Below are positions 1-10,658 of a DNA stretch of 17,796 nucleotides, piece after piece; the first letter of the stretch is position 1, and each line of letters opens with the position of its first letter. A program made the position numbers and the translations under genes. The stretch comes from Bondarzewia mesenterica (Eukaryota; Basidiomycota; Agaricomycetes; Russulales; Bondarzewiaceae), in assembly GCA_004802705.1 (NCBI GenBank), contig SGPL01000629.1:1-17796 (forward strand), given 5' to 3'. The notes under the pieces are model-generated. The model saw only the letters and a list, made by a program, of their open reading frames with translations. It ran no database searches and was not told the origin of the DNA.

Positions 1-588
1 AATTTTCAGTACCTTCAGCTCAGCTGAAAGTAAAGGTTTCAGGCTCAATTTAGTTGCACATGTGACCAACCTGCCATATTTAATTTTGGACTTGCTGATT
101 TTTTAGATTTCTACCAAATTTCAGACAAAACAACAGAACTTCTGAAAATTTAAGGCCCAGATTGAATTCAGAAGCTCTTCAGGGTGTCTTATTTTAAATA
201 ATGCCTCTTGTGTACTACTGACACTTATTAGTATCATAATTGTGTAAATAAAAAAGGCACGTGAACGGCATAGTTCGGCAGTGACAGCAGCTGTCGGGAT
301 CTGAATTCAGAGGCCAACATTTCTTCGGAAAATCCCGAAGTTGGACTCCAGGCAAAACCCCCCGAATTTGGAAGCAGACCTTAACACAGAACGACTGTCT
401 TCTGTGTAGGTCGCTACGGAGACTAGGCTAGTGTGCTCTCCCGACTGCACACGAGCAAGGTCTCTTCCGACTGCGTCGGAGCTTCCTGAGTGATGGTTCC
501 TGGGAGTTTTCTTATCTAAGCGCCGGAAAGGTTGATGTGAGACGAGCCGGAAAAAATTTTGCGCTGCCCGCTTTCTTCAAACTCCATC
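1..588. other. Upstream non-coding region of the permease
   Basis: No reading frame here resembles a known protein. The first 250 bases are AT-rich and hold small inverted repeats: a TTCAGCT-c-AGCTGAA hairpin near 17-31 and the palindrome TCTGAATTCAGA near 300. From about 260 the GC content rises, which is the likely promoter and 5' leader of the permease that starts at 589. A pyrimidine-rich stretch (ctttcttcaaactcc) lies just before the ATG. I see no convincing TATA box. Confidence 0.4.
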
Positions 589-3084
589 ATGTCCACGCCA
601 TCGATCAAGAGCAAAAGCGATAATGAGGAGGTCTCCTCCCTCGACCAAGACGAGATCCAGCTGGTAATACCGCAGTTGGACAGCTGCCGGGACGGACCAA
701 GCAGGCTATGAGATTGCTGACTGCGTTTGAGGCTTTATCGTTCAATCGGTAACGTCGGTTTCTAGTGGTGAACTGGAATGGCTGCGGGTATCCCTGTTCG
801 CCTCTGCGGTCGTTCTGCTCGCGACAGCCATCTATCTGATTGGCATTGTCTGGGGGGACGTCGTGGAGGGGAGCAGGGATTGAGATTATACCGCTTGAAC
901 CTGATCAGCGCTCAGACCTGCGTAGGGAAGCCCCCAGTGTCACACTTACTTTTCACCCCCTCCACCGGAGGGGACTGCAGCGGAAGTACTGACTTTTTGT
1001 TCTTTTCTTGCCGTTGTTAGCAAAGTCTTGGATACAAGCAGGTTTGTGCATACGTAGGTGTGCGATTGATAATGACTCACCGGCGCTTCGTACATCCCAT
1101 AGCAATTGCATCGTAGCTGGAATTTGATCGAAAGCTTTGCAGCAAGTTTTTGCGCTCTCAATTTCATTGGCGGCGTCAGGTATGTTTCTTTTTCACCGAG
1201 TCACCACAGTCGAAATTTGAGCTGAGTTATATACCAGATCTGCCATCTTCTTGGGACTGCTCGCTGGTGGACCAGCCGCGATTTGGTATATATCCGCCGT
1301 TTTCTGTCATCTCATTGCAGACTCGATATTTTTTCAAGGTCGTCGTATATCATCAGCATGATTTTCATGTTCATCACGGCAGGCGTTCTTGCTGAGATCT
1401 GCTCCGCTTTGCCCTTGAGCGGATCGATCTATATCTGGGCCGCTGAGAGTGCAGGACCAAAGTACGCCAGGTTTTTCGGGTTTATCGTCGCCTGGTGGTC
1501 GACTACCGCCTGGATGACGTTTACTGCTGGAAATTGCCAAGTTCGTGTTTTTATTGCGCGTTCTGGTGCCGTAAGTGGCTGATAAAGTCAAAAGACGACT
1601 GCCAATTACATCGTCTCGCAACTAGCTGTCTGGGAGATCGACTATCCAGGAGGTATCGGCAACGACAACGTGAAATGGCGTGCCCTCATCTGGGTCTTGT
1701 CGGAGGCCATGCTGGTCATTTCCATTGCGATCAATTACTTACCTCCTCGGTTGTACTCGGCAGTGTTCAAATTCTCCATCGGATTGATGATGGTCGACTT
1801 TTTCCTCTGTCTCATCTGGCTTCCGATTGCTACGCACAACACGTACGGGTTCCGTTCGGCCAAGGACGTGTTCACTATGACATGTATGTTGTTGCTTTGT
1901 TGACGTTTACTTGATCGTCGTGTTGATTTATTACATCGTAGACAATGGGACTGGCGCTCCTGCTGGATGGAACTGGATGTTGTCTTTGTAAGTTCGTGAG
2001 AACGTTTAATCATCGAACACATGTTGACCCAACGTCATAGCCTTTTCACTGTTGGGACTATGACTGGATTTGATGCGTCAGGACACATAGCAGAGGAGAC
2101 GAAAAATGCCAGGTTCGTTGCTTTCCCCCAAGCTGGAATAAATATTACTCACGCAAAGCATCATACAGGGTCGTCGCAAGCCGCGGTATTTTGAGCAGCG
2201 TCATCGCCACAGGTGTTCTTGGTTTTGCGACCACGATCCTTTTCCTGTTCTGCACTCCGGATCTCGACACTGTGTTTTCGCTCAATGCTCCTCAGCCCTT
2301 CGTCCAGATATACGCGCTGGCCCTCGGCAAAGGACCCAGCATCTTCATGACGGTTATCGCCGTGCTAGGATTGATCATGGTGCGTCTCGTTGCTTTCGAC
2401 CCGAATACCGAGAATCTCGACACTTAATCACCTCTCTATTAAGAATACGAGCATTGCGGTCGTGGCATCTTCGCGCCTCGTCTATGCGGTCGCCCGCGAC
2501 GGCGTGCTGCCGCTCTCGCACTGGATCGGACGCGTGAATGAGAATGGACAGCCGCAGAACGCGGTCACGGTCATTTTCGTCTTCGCCGCGGCGCTGCTGT
2601 GCACCATCCTCCCCAGTCAGGTGGCNTTCACGTCCCTCGTCTCTGCTGGCGGTGTGCCCACCATCGCCGCCTACGGCCTTATCGGCCTGCTCCGCCTCAC
2701 GATGACCCCGCACATGTTCAAGTCATCCCACTTTTACCTCGGTAGGTTCGCCATCCCGATGTACCTGGCCACGACGCTGTTCAATGGGCTCATATTTGCC
2801 GTGTGTTTCTGTTCCTCTCACATGATCGAGTCGGTTAAAATCTAATGTTGCCTGTCATCTATCTCTTTTTTGTTTCGTTGAAAATTCAGGTCATGATTTC
2901 GCCGTTCTACTTCCCCGTCGATGCTCAGTCCTTCAATTTTGCCTGCGTAATCTTCGGCGCCGTCACGGTCTTCGCACTCCTCTCATGGTGGTTCACGCCC
3001 GCGGAGAAGTGGCTACGTCAGGAGCAGATCGTGCAGGCCTTGCGTCTCGCCGATGATACCTTCGTGGACGAAGTCCGCGATTGA
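589..3084 (+). CDS. APC-superfamily amino acid/choline-type permease, 11 exons
   Basis: A membrane transporter moving amino acids or related amines with a cation. By eye it resembles fungal amino acid/choline and GABA permeases such as Uga4 and Hnm1. Exons: 589-663, 1021-1041, 1103-1179, 1238-1285, 1339-1540, 1595-1883, 1942-1987, 2041-2112, 2169-2379, 2444-2800, 2890-3084. They sum to 1593 nt, giving 530 residues and TGA at 3082-3084; all introns are GT-AG. A hydrophilic N-terminus (about 1-40) contains LGYKQ at 28-32. The family stretch [13 protein letters not shown] follows at about 44-56, then hydrophobic segments including [20 protein letters not shown]. The conserved loop HIAEETKNA is at about 268-276. 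Length is typical of the family. Intron 1 is 357 nt against 53-89 nt for the others. The single N at 2626 is in a GCN codon, so the residue is alanine whatever the base. Substrate cannot be read from sequence. Confidence 0.93.
664..1020 (+). other. Long first intron of the permease
   Basis: This 357-nt intron (donor GTAATA, acceptor TTGTTAG) is several times longer than the others in the gene. It was placed because exon 1 (ending IQL) and exon 2 (QSLGYKQ) join in frame only this way. It contains a 50-codon ATG-less open stretch at 731-880 that encodes a hydrophobic run ([19 protein letters not shown]). Confidence 0.7.
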
Positions 3085-3333
3085 TCTTTTTAATAGACAC
3101 GACCCCAAAGGAAGAGAATGAACTGCCGACTTTTGAACATTTACGAAGAGGGTCACGAACGTCACGAACTTTAGAGTTTTGAGCTGGACGTCTCTTTTCT
3201 TGAAGGAATGTATATACCTTTCTCTTTTCTTGTTTGCACGACAGACATAGTCGACGGTTGTTGGTATTGGTTATTGGTTTTTCTTGTTGCACGCATGATT
3301 ATTGTGATTATGTAGATGCTGTGTAGATGCTGT

Positions 3334-5860
3334 CTAAAATGGCTCTAGGCTCAGAAGGCCCTGGCATGCACCTTCCACGTCTTCGATCTAAAACGGAACG
3401 ATCAGTGAGTGGTCAGATTCACCTGCACTGGGTTTGAAGGTGAGACAGCCGGACGAACCTCCTTGGGAGCCGCGACGCTGAGGACGGTGGGATCGGTCTC
3501 GCCGATCAGCACCTCATCCTAATAGAGAAAAAGAGTAAACAAAGAAAAGACGTCAGGAAATGTACCAGAGGACCGTGTGAGGGTAACAGAGACGGCTGAC
3601 TTCGATGCGGATGCCGAGGCCGTGGAAGTGTTTCGGGAAGGCAGGGTCTGGGGGAACGTATACGCCTAGAATATGTGACAGCAGTGTCAAGATTTGGAAT
3701 GGACGCAATGAGAAGGGGAGGGTTGTGGTGGCTTACCGGGTTCGATGGTGATGACCATGCCCTCCTTGAGTCTGATCGAGGGGCATATGAGAGAGAGAGA
3801 AAAAAATCCGTAAGAAAGAAGAAGCTGAGCGCGTTCGAGAAACGACTTACACGTCGCTCCGGTCGAACCCGCTGGACTCGTGCAAATCTAGTTTTTGAAA
3901 TCCAAATTTGCATCGGGTAAAAGATACGCACAAGTTAGGATAATGCACGCGAGAGAGTGAGTGAGTGAGGTTGTGAACTGTCGCACGCACCGACGCCGAT
4001 GGGATGGGAGAGATAATGTGGATACAGCACGCGTTCAAGGATGCCAGCGGAAGTGCCAAGGTGGAATCCGATCTGGGTGAGCTCGGTGCGAAGGAGTTCG
4101 ACGGACTTGCGGTGGAGGTCGTTCATGGAGAACCCGTGCGTAGCGGCGCAGAGCGCGACGAGTGATTTTTGGGCGGAGAGGAGGGCGGCGTAGAGTTCGC
4201 GCTGTGCAGGTGTGAAGGTGCCGTTGACTGGGAAGGTGCGGGCTGTGAAATGTCAGGAGAGGGTGGTTTAATGAGTGAGTGATGGTAGGAGAAGGGAGAA
4301 GGGACGAACTGATGTCGGAGGCGTATCCGCTAGAGGGGGAGGGCTGGATAAGCTGGAGCTCGGGTGTGATGATAATGAAGATGGAAGAACAAGGCGTACT
4401 TGTATTCGCATGCTGCATCAATCAACACGAGCTCTCCATCCTGGAGGAGATGGTTGTTGCGCGTGTAGTGTATGATCAGCGCATTCGCTCTCCGCGACGC
4501 CAAATACAAAAAAAAAATTGAGTTTACGGGTTGATAGGTGTGATTTTGAATTTAGAGTTGGCTTACCCCGACGCGACCACGGGCACGTAGGCGGGACGTT
4601 GCGACCCACTTCGCGCACAGAGGTATTCGAAATGTGCTGCGAGCTCGGACTCCGATAGGCCTGGCTGGGCTAAACGCATGGTCTGCAAGATACGGTCAGC
4701 AAATGTGCGGACCGACGAGCCCTCGTGCGAGGTCAAAGTAGCTCATGACTATCTGGATGCCGAAGTCGTAAATATTCACCTTCGCATGCGCCCTCCCACT
4801 GATATCCGCGGCAGCCCTCATGACCGCCACCTCCGTCTTACTCTTTACACTCCTTAACTTCGCCACCAACGGCGCCAGCGGTCTCCGCTTACTCGCCGCC
4901 AGACTTTCCAAGACACTCTCGAACTCCACGCGCGGCACCGCATCAGCGGAGCCCGCGAGATACTTCAACAGGGACTTTGCCGATCCCCGCGACGCGCGCT
5001 CTCGACGCGCGGACGGCGGCAGGTCGACGTAGGTGGCGGGGGAGGTCGGGAGGAGGGCTTTGAGGTCGGTGGAGAAGCGATCGATCAAGCACGCGTCGTC
5101 CGCCCCGAAAAGGCGCGTCACATCCACGAAGGGCGTCCGTGCACCATCCCATTGCTCCTTTGCGGGGTCCTGGCCGCCGCTGTAGAGCGTCATGCTGTAG
5201 CCGCGCGGGCTGTGGTCTTTTCCTGTATTTTTTGATGGTCATACTTACGATGATAGCCCGTAGAAAGGGGAGAGTAGGACGTACGAAGGATGACGGCCGA
5301 GTCGGGCTCTTCGAAACCGGTCAAGTACCAAAAGTCGGACGCTTGTCGGAACTTGTAGCTTTGCAGGCAAGCGGTCAGGATCGGTGAATCCAGTCAAGCT
5401 CGCCATAGTAACTCACAATATCGCTGAATTCGATAAGTTCATACTTATGAACCTCTCTGAAGATATATTTGTTGAAAACTCACCACCGCTCATGTATTTC
5501 ACCTGTCCGGAGACGGACACGACCAAACTGCCATCCGGCAAACTTTCCATCAGCTCCACCCGTCTCCTCTCATACTCTCTCGCCGGTATACCAGGCGTGG
5601 TCTCTTGAGGTTGCACTGGAATCATTCAACGTCCCATTCTGACCTCAGTCCTTTCCGTCCCGGCGCACACGAAAGGCGGAACGCTCACCGAGGTAGGGAT
5701 GACTCTGAAATGTGGGCTGGCCAAACTTGGAGGGTTTTGGAACGGTGCTAAAATCCAGTTCGGTAGCGTAGGTCCTGCATGGGAAAGGGCGGGTGCACCG
5801 TGGAAGAGAGGAGGAAGAGAGCGCTCTTCGGGCGACCGAGGTGAGTGAGCGGACAGACAT
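3334..5860 (-). CDS. ICP55: Mitochondrial Xaa-Pro aminopeptidase (intermediate cleaving peptidase 55), 14 exons
   Basis: A metallo-aminopeptidase of family M24B. The family removes one residue from proteins after the mitochondrial processing peptidase has cut, which stabilises the mature proteins. Exons on the minus strand: 5860-5689, 5615-5484, 5423-5417, 5358-5285, 5222-4780, 4682-4567, 4489-4400, 4329-4310, 4242-3991, 3887-3851, 3771-3737, 3665-3601, 3518-3459, 3387-3334. They sum to 1557 nt, giving 518 residues, close to yeast Icp55. The Arg/Ser-rich, acid-free N-terminus (MSVRSLTSVARRALSSSS) is a mitochondrial targeting sequence. The N-domain has TPGIPAREYERRR, GQVKYMSG and SDFWYLTGFEEPDSAVIL. 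All five metal ligands are seen: D339 (LIDAACEYN), D350 (ASDITRTF), H431 (SHPIGVD), E458 (TIEPG), E481 (GIRIEDE). LIDAAC replaces the usual DAG-C. The C-terminus EDVEGACQGLLSL is the expected ending. Exon 3 is 7 nt and exon 8 is 20 nt. The intron 12 donor is an unusual GTCAGC. Confidence 0.95.
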
Positions 5861-5947
5861 GGAGGTGGTCCCATTGTAGGGTTAGGTCCCCGTCTGCTAG
5901 GGTTGCGCTGTGTGACCAGCGTCGACGGGGGCGTGACCGCGTCTGGC

Positions 5948-7420
5948 ATGGCAGGAAACCATCAGCAACTTCTCGCGAGTCGCGTCCACGGAATCCAACT
6001 TCAACAATCATCAAGTGAGTCATACTACTAGTACCGCTTCCTCCTCCCATGCACCGCCTCTCTTTGCCTCACTATCTCCGACAACCGGCCTTCTAAACAA
6101 GTCCTCATGGTGTACTACCGTACCTCCTCCACCGGCGCTAGATCAAAGGATCATAGCATACCTGGTCATATCGGAACATACTAGGGCAGTCTCCATGGAT
6201 GTTCGTCAACGAAGGTTATTACGACTACGCGGACGGAAACAACGAAAATGTGGTTTATGCGCTCCGTTCGAGCTGTGCGCGCAATCGCTTACGGGCGCAT
6301 GTCCCAACGTCCTGTTTTATTGTAAGAATAAGGGGAACGTCGGCGCGAGCATACCTAGCTTTCGAGTGACCGACGGGATCTGCAGTACATGTCTTCTGCC
6401 TTCATCTCTTTATGTTCGATTGGTGCTAGGGCTTGTGCTGTGGATTCTGCATGGTGTGTTGGCGAGTCGGCTTGTGCGAGAACACGCGTAAAGAACTGGT
6501 TGAAAAGTACAGACGTTACATAGATGCTGAGTTAAAAACCAAGGAAGGCAGTGAGTTCACTCTACAGTATGTACCTCGATAGCTCTCAAGTACTGAAACA
6601 CACGTGGACATCCCCCTCGTAGGGCTCGAAAATACGTCAATGTCCATTTCCCTGTCTGCGGATCTTAATATTGCGCAGTTCTAACATGTATGCATCCCAT
6701 GAATTCCGAACAGCGTCTATGCCTCCCTCATCGCGCATCCCAACGCGTTCAAGTCCCTGCGTTATGAACACAATGAAGCACCTGGAGCGCGAGATCTTCG
6801 ACACCCTCAGACGGAGACACAATACGAATTCGCAATCCCAGTATGCTTCCCTTCCTTCGTTTCAATGTGTCTTTTTCCTTTCTAGATAGACGTGCGAAGG
6901 CAGAAACGGGACAAAAGGGGTTCCAAGTTCAGTCAGAGGTATGCGGGTCGTATTTGATACACTAGGCTCCACCTCAACAGGCTGGTCGTGCTTGGAGGAA
7001 CGACAACTACCGTGACTACTTGGACGGCCGCAACGACCCCGGCGAGACCCCGTTTCTGTCTCCCTCGTCTTTTGCGCACCGTTGACCGATGGCGGGCATG
7101 GATGCATATTCCGATGCCCTTCTCTATCATGAAAATGATGTCCATATAGGCGAGAGCATCTCTAGCTGGACAGTCAACGACGGAACTTGCGGTGCGTGTG
7201 TTTGTTTTTGTCCGTCCGTACAACTCATTAATATTATTATCCCGTCTGGTCTCAGGGCTGGATCAAACAGGGTATAAACACGGACACTTCCCTGCGCAGC
7301 TGTCGCCTCACATCCGCCGTAAATACGTGACACACGGCGCGTCACCGCGTTGCGCTCAGGCGATGATTTTCATGTTAACAAATTTCAATACACCTCATGT
7401 TCGCATTCATCCACAGTAAT
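5948..7420 (+). other. Exon-like segments of an unrecognised, possibly broken gene
   Basis: Several short plus-strand stretches have protein-like composition and plausible splice borders, but I could not join them into one frame or match a family. Segments include SPWMFVNEGYYDYADGNNEN (about 6192-6251), KELVEKYRRYIDAELKTKEG (about 6490-6550) and VYASLIAHPNAFKSLRYEHN (about 6714-6775, running on to a donor near 6840). Further on are WRNDNYRDYLDGRNDPGETP (about 6988-7047), SDALLYHENDVHIGESISSW (about 7110-7170, donor at 7194) and GYKHGHFPAQLSPHIRRKYV (about 7270-7330). An ATG at 5948 could start it, only 87 bp from the divergent ICP55 ATG. In-frame stops between segments mean either many introns or a decaying gene. 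Function unknown. Confidence 0.3.
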
Positions 7421-7606
7421 CAACGATTCAACACAGAGTCATATATAACACAGATATTCAGACAAGCAAACAGACAGACACCACGGCTCGACCCATCCCC
7501 TTTGCCCCCGCCCCTCCCTGTCTGTCTTCCATCGTCGATCGTCCGCGGTACGTTTCTTGTTTCTTTTTTTTCTTTTTTTCTTTAAAGTGAGGAAGATGGA
7601 AGTGGC

Positions 7607-7828
7607 TCAGACCCCCACGGCCAGTGCTTGAGTAGGGGTACTGTCGGGATCGCGCCGAAACGCCCTACCGACTAGAAACCTCACCCCCTGGGTATACGGG
7701 ATTCCGGCCATGTGCGTTTCGTGCGAAGGCGGCGCCGGCGCACGCATCGAAGTTGACTCGTCGGGCGCGTGTGTCGGTGTTGGCGAAGTCTTGAAGAGGT
7801 CTTGCGCCTCAGCTCTAGCCCACCCAAG
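7607..7828 (-). CDS. Possible last exon of an unrecognised minus-strand gene
   Basis: A GC-rich open stretch of 73 codons begins right after a good acceptor (cactgccttgtag) and ends in TGA at 7609-7607. It reads LGWARAEAQDLFKTSPTPTH, then a Pro/Ser-rich part, then MAGIPYTQGVRFLVGRAFRR and a short tail. An internal ATG near 7744 could alternatively start a 46-residue product. No upstream exon could be assigned with confidence, and I recognise no family. It may be chance coding potential in GC-rich DNA. Confidence 0.2.
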   Translation of the reverse strand, partial: LGWARAEAQDLFKTSPTPTHAPDESTSMRAPAPPSHETHMAGIPYTQGVRFLVGRAFRRDPDSTPTQALAVGV

Positions 7829-7882
7829 CTACAAGGCAGTGGGAGTACCGAACTGATTGGGAGAATCAGACGGTGTAGGTGT

Positions 7883-7896
7883 CCTTTTTATACCCC
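7883..7896 (-). promoter_or_regulatory. TATA-like box, minus strand
   Basis: On the minus strand the sequence is GGGGTATAAAAAGG, a strong match to a TATA box, about 55-70 bp upstream of the possible minus-strand exon at 7828-7607. Without a confirmed transcript this is only suggestive. Confidence 0.25.
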
Positions 7897-7899
7897 TCA

Positions 7900-8660
7900 G
7901 GCAGGGGATAAATATGGTGCTATATTTAGAGACTGAAAGGGACAAGTGTCAGACCGAGACGAATCCGTCGATCCTATGCACGAATGCGGATTGATAACTT
8001 GGAACTGATTCTCCCTGATTCTGCAAGTGTTAAACGTTAAACGACGTTCTGGGACCTGTTTTCCAAATCTAGAATTACTGACTTGCCACAACGCCTCTTT
8101 CCTTCAACGTTCGGCACGCGGCAATTGTGGAAAGAATATTCCGCAGTAGTCAAGATATCTGTGTTCAGGATAAAGCTTTTTTTAAAGCCTGCTGAGCTTC
8201 ACAGAACCGTTAGATCTCGCCTGTTCACATCGCATGATGATGTGAGTCACGACAATATGAATGGTTTTCACGTAAAGTACAGAGGATTGGAAGAGCCTAA
8301 CTGGCATTCTGTAACTGACATGTAAGTACATGCGAGAAAGAACATAACCAGAATGTAGTATGTCAACTTTACACGCTTGACTTGGCCATTGCGCAGACGA
8401 ATGGCACACCGGCCTCACGTCGTTGATATCGGGGTTCTTTGAAAGTCAACGACAGAATGGAACCCCGGTAACAGAACGCATACGCTACAATGTCGACCTT
8501 TCCAACGCAGCAAGGTCGGCACAAGTGAAGATCCTGTACATGATACTTACGCAATCGGCAATGTGCTGCTTGTCGCTACTATGATGATAGCCCCAATCAC
8601 ATCTACGTTTCCATGTCTCAACGTAAGCCTAGATCATCATATGGATCAGTTCAATTATAG
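7900..8660. other. No recognisable gene; transition to AT-rich DNA
   Basis: Only short frames with no family resemblance are present on either strand, for example 8083-8325 plus and 7897-8091 minus. A possible 38-nt intron (donor GTAAGC at 8623, acceptor at 8660) would connect its end to the exon that starts at 8661, so part of the stretch may be degraded upstream sequence of that protein. Confidence 0.4.
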
Positions 8661-9110
8661 TGTCAACAATGTAATACAATATTTGAAGAAACACCAATCA
8701 CAAGTTCTTTATGGCATACTGATTTGAGCCATAAAGATCTTTTAACTGCAGCTATTGTGAAATTATTACTTGATCACAAAGATGAAAGATCATGTGTATC
8801 TTGTATTAATAATTTTCAAAGAACAACTGTACTCAAACATCTACCTATCACCTTTTACTTAGAAATCAATCAAATAGCTGGAGACTTTGATCTCAACATA
8901 ATGATTGACACAACTATATATCAATTAAGAGGCATTATTTACTGGGGATCCAATCACTTTACTGCAAGGATAATTTCTAAAGATTACAATGTATGGCAAT
9001 ATAATGGTACATTTATAGATGAAGAATGCATATTTGAAAATACATATTCAGAGATTATACAAACTGAATTGCACTCCTTAAATGGAAGATCAGCTTCAAT
9101 ATTAATTTGA
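8661..9110 (+). pseudogene. 3' exon of an ubiquitin-protease-like, transposon-associated protein
   Basis: This 450-nt AT-rich open stretch follows an acceptor (tcaattatag) and ends in TGA at 9108-9110. It reads CQQCNTIFEETPITSSLWHT, a Cys pair (CVSC), and then LRGIIYWGSNHFTARIISKD followed by NVWQYNGT. The SNHFTAR...WQYNG pattern is like the histidine box of ubiquitin-specific cysteine peptidases (GGHYTAYV...WYxxDD). As I recall, C-terminal domains of this kind occur in repeated mushroom proteins associated with transposons. I find no N-terminal catalytic-Cys exon upstream. An ancestral-repeat tail follows at 9134-9203, which also supports a mobile origin. Probably a truncated copy. The domain is a family resemblance judged by eye. 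Confidence 0.55.
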
Positions 9111-9133
9111 TCAAGACTTTAATGAAGTTTTAA

Positions 9134-9203
9134 CATAAAATTAAAAAGATGTGGGAATCTTTCATGCCATGCAATGCAGCGGCCCTCTCCTAATAAGTTC
9201 AGC
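9134..9203 (+). repeat. Direct repeat, copy 1 (other copy 14471-14540)
   Basis: About 70 bp centred on CATGCCATGCAATGCAGC and CCCTCTCCTAA recurs at 14471-14540 in the same orientation with about ten differences. Here it lies just downstream of the protease-like ORF, so it probably marks the 3' end of that mobile element family. The two copies diverge sharply after GTTCAGC / GTCCAGC. Confidence 0.75.
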
Positions 9204-9364
9204 AGATGTGCAGTGACACACCTTAGAAATGATGTGTGATGAGCGATCATCCGACAGCGTGATTAGATCAGTGGTCTAGCATTGGCGAAGGCATCGCTAA
9301 AAAGATTGCGCGCATTGATTAGCCTGGTGTAAACTAAGGTCTAAACTCGATGCAAAGTTGAACG

Positions 9365-9476
9365 CAGACTCCTACCCAGTCCCTATTTTGAGTATAGAGT
9401 AATTGCTAGGGCAGTAGCAATGTTTTTTGTCAGGAAAAAATAAATCATGTGATTTCTGAAAAAAACATACCCTAAT
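9365..9476 (+). repeat. Left 112-bp inverted repeat of the composite element
   Basis: Starts CAGACTCCTACCCAGTCCC and ends AACATACCCTAAT. The reverse complement of 15740-15851 matches it over all 112 bases without gaps, with five mismatches by eye, four of them transitions. Both copies end inward at exactly CCCTAAT. Outside the left copy is GTTGAACG and outside the right copy is GTTGAATG, a possible degenerate target-site duplication. Confidence 0.85.
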
Positions 9477-9617
9477 TATGATTCTCTAAAAGGGAATCAT
9501 TACTTATAGATGATAAAAGGACCATTTTGACCCCTCCCAGAATGAATGAGCCTAGTCGACTACAATCATCATTAGAGTCACGACTAGTGTCATTAGAAAT
9601 TAGTAAGAAACTGACGA

Positions 9618-9710
9618 CTACTGTATCATTCCGACCAATTCATTTGTCATACGTCACAAGGGTGCCAGCGGAAGGACTCCTGATAATAGGGAGTGAGGTC
9701 GGGTCGGCGT
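9618..9710 (+). repeat. Inverted repeat S (partner 10478-10658)
   Basis: ACTGTATCATTCCGACCAATTC...GACTCCTGATAATAGGGAGTGAGGTC is matched by the reverse complement of the later stretch, ACTGTACCATTCTGACTAATTC...GACCCCTGATAATAGGGGGTGAGGTC. This copy lacks about 90 bp from the middle. Most differences are C/T or G/A. Confidence 0.65.
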
Positions 9711-10477
9711 CCACCAGTAAAAGGCTCCCCGGCCCCGGACAAGTCGGGTAGTGCCCGGTTGTGATCCACCAGCAAGACGCCGGTCCAAGGCCTGAGGTAG
9801 GGTTTTTTGTCCATCAGTCACCTCCCCTGTATGGGAGGTCAGGTCTGTCCACCATCTGCATTTCAAACTCTATGTTCGTGCCAATACCATACACGTCCAT
9901 CGATTGTCTACTTAGTGAGCCACTGTGAATGTGCCCTATGGCATCTTGTGGCAAGCAAGTATGCATTTTGTCTTCTCATCTTTGTCCTGTTAATATACAG
10001 GTAAGTCTGCCACTCAGTTTTTTTTCATCAAAATCCCCCCTCTTTCACTCAATGTCTCTTCCTATTGACTTCCATTTGAAATCTATTACGGTTACAGATA
10101 GCTCGAATTTATATCATGTGACTACTGATCATGACATGTCATCTTGGATTAGATGCAACAAGCGATACAAGAACTGGTTACATGCTGTTGCACAAGGAGC
10201 AGTTGGTTTTGGCAGTTGAGGCTATAGAGCAGTCTAAGATGTCAGTCAATGATGAAGATAATGGCTTGGAGTAGCAGACTGGGTAAATAGATATAAAAAT
10301 ACATTATCTATGAATTTTTGCGCATTTTTTGGATTTTTTCTGAAATTTTTAGAGGTTAGGTAATTTACCCACCAGTTCCGCCAAAAAAGTTGAGATTGGG
10401 TCACCTCATGATAGGGAATTTCCTTATTTGGGTAGCATTTTTGTTCACCAGCTCAGAGCCAGAAGGCCGAAAAATCT

Positions 10478-10658
10478 GACCTGACCTCACCCCCTATTAT
10501 CAGGGGTCCTAATGCAGTGCAGCTGATGTCACAAAACTTTGACTGGGAATGAAATTATCCCTTTGTCACAGTCATACCCTACTCCAAATGAATGAATGAA
10601 CTTGAAACCTGTCACACGGGTCATTTCAAGAATGAATTAGTCAGAATGGTACAGTATG
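10478..10658 (-). repeat. Inverted repeat T (partner 9618-9710)
   Basis: The longer copy of the pair facing 9618-9710. It holds a small CCCC-TATTATCA-GGGG hairpin near 10491-10506. The pair flanks about 770 bp and may be the ends of a small nested non-autonomous element. Confidence 0.65.

Noticed and set aside
3313..3333. Tandem GTAGATGCTGT duplication
   Set aside because: Only two 11-bp copies just after the ICP55 stop codon; ordinary slippage in a 3' region.
3506..3931. 141-residue minus-strand open frame
   Set aside because: It runs through ICP55 introns in the wrong frame; the spliced gene explains the region with a full protein and intact metal ligands.
4035..4421. 128-residue minus-strand open frame
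   Set aside because: A shifted frame across ICP55 exons 7-9; the translation is low-complexity Ser/Pro/His.
6015..6491. 158-residue plus-strand open frame
   Set aside because: Composition is not protein-like and it overlaps, in another frame, the more natural segment at 6192-6251.
10478..10520. Helitron 3' end (hairpin CCCC-TATTATCA-GGGG followed by CTAAT)
   Set aside because: The stem is only 4 bp and similarity to the inverted copy continues past it, so this is not an element end.
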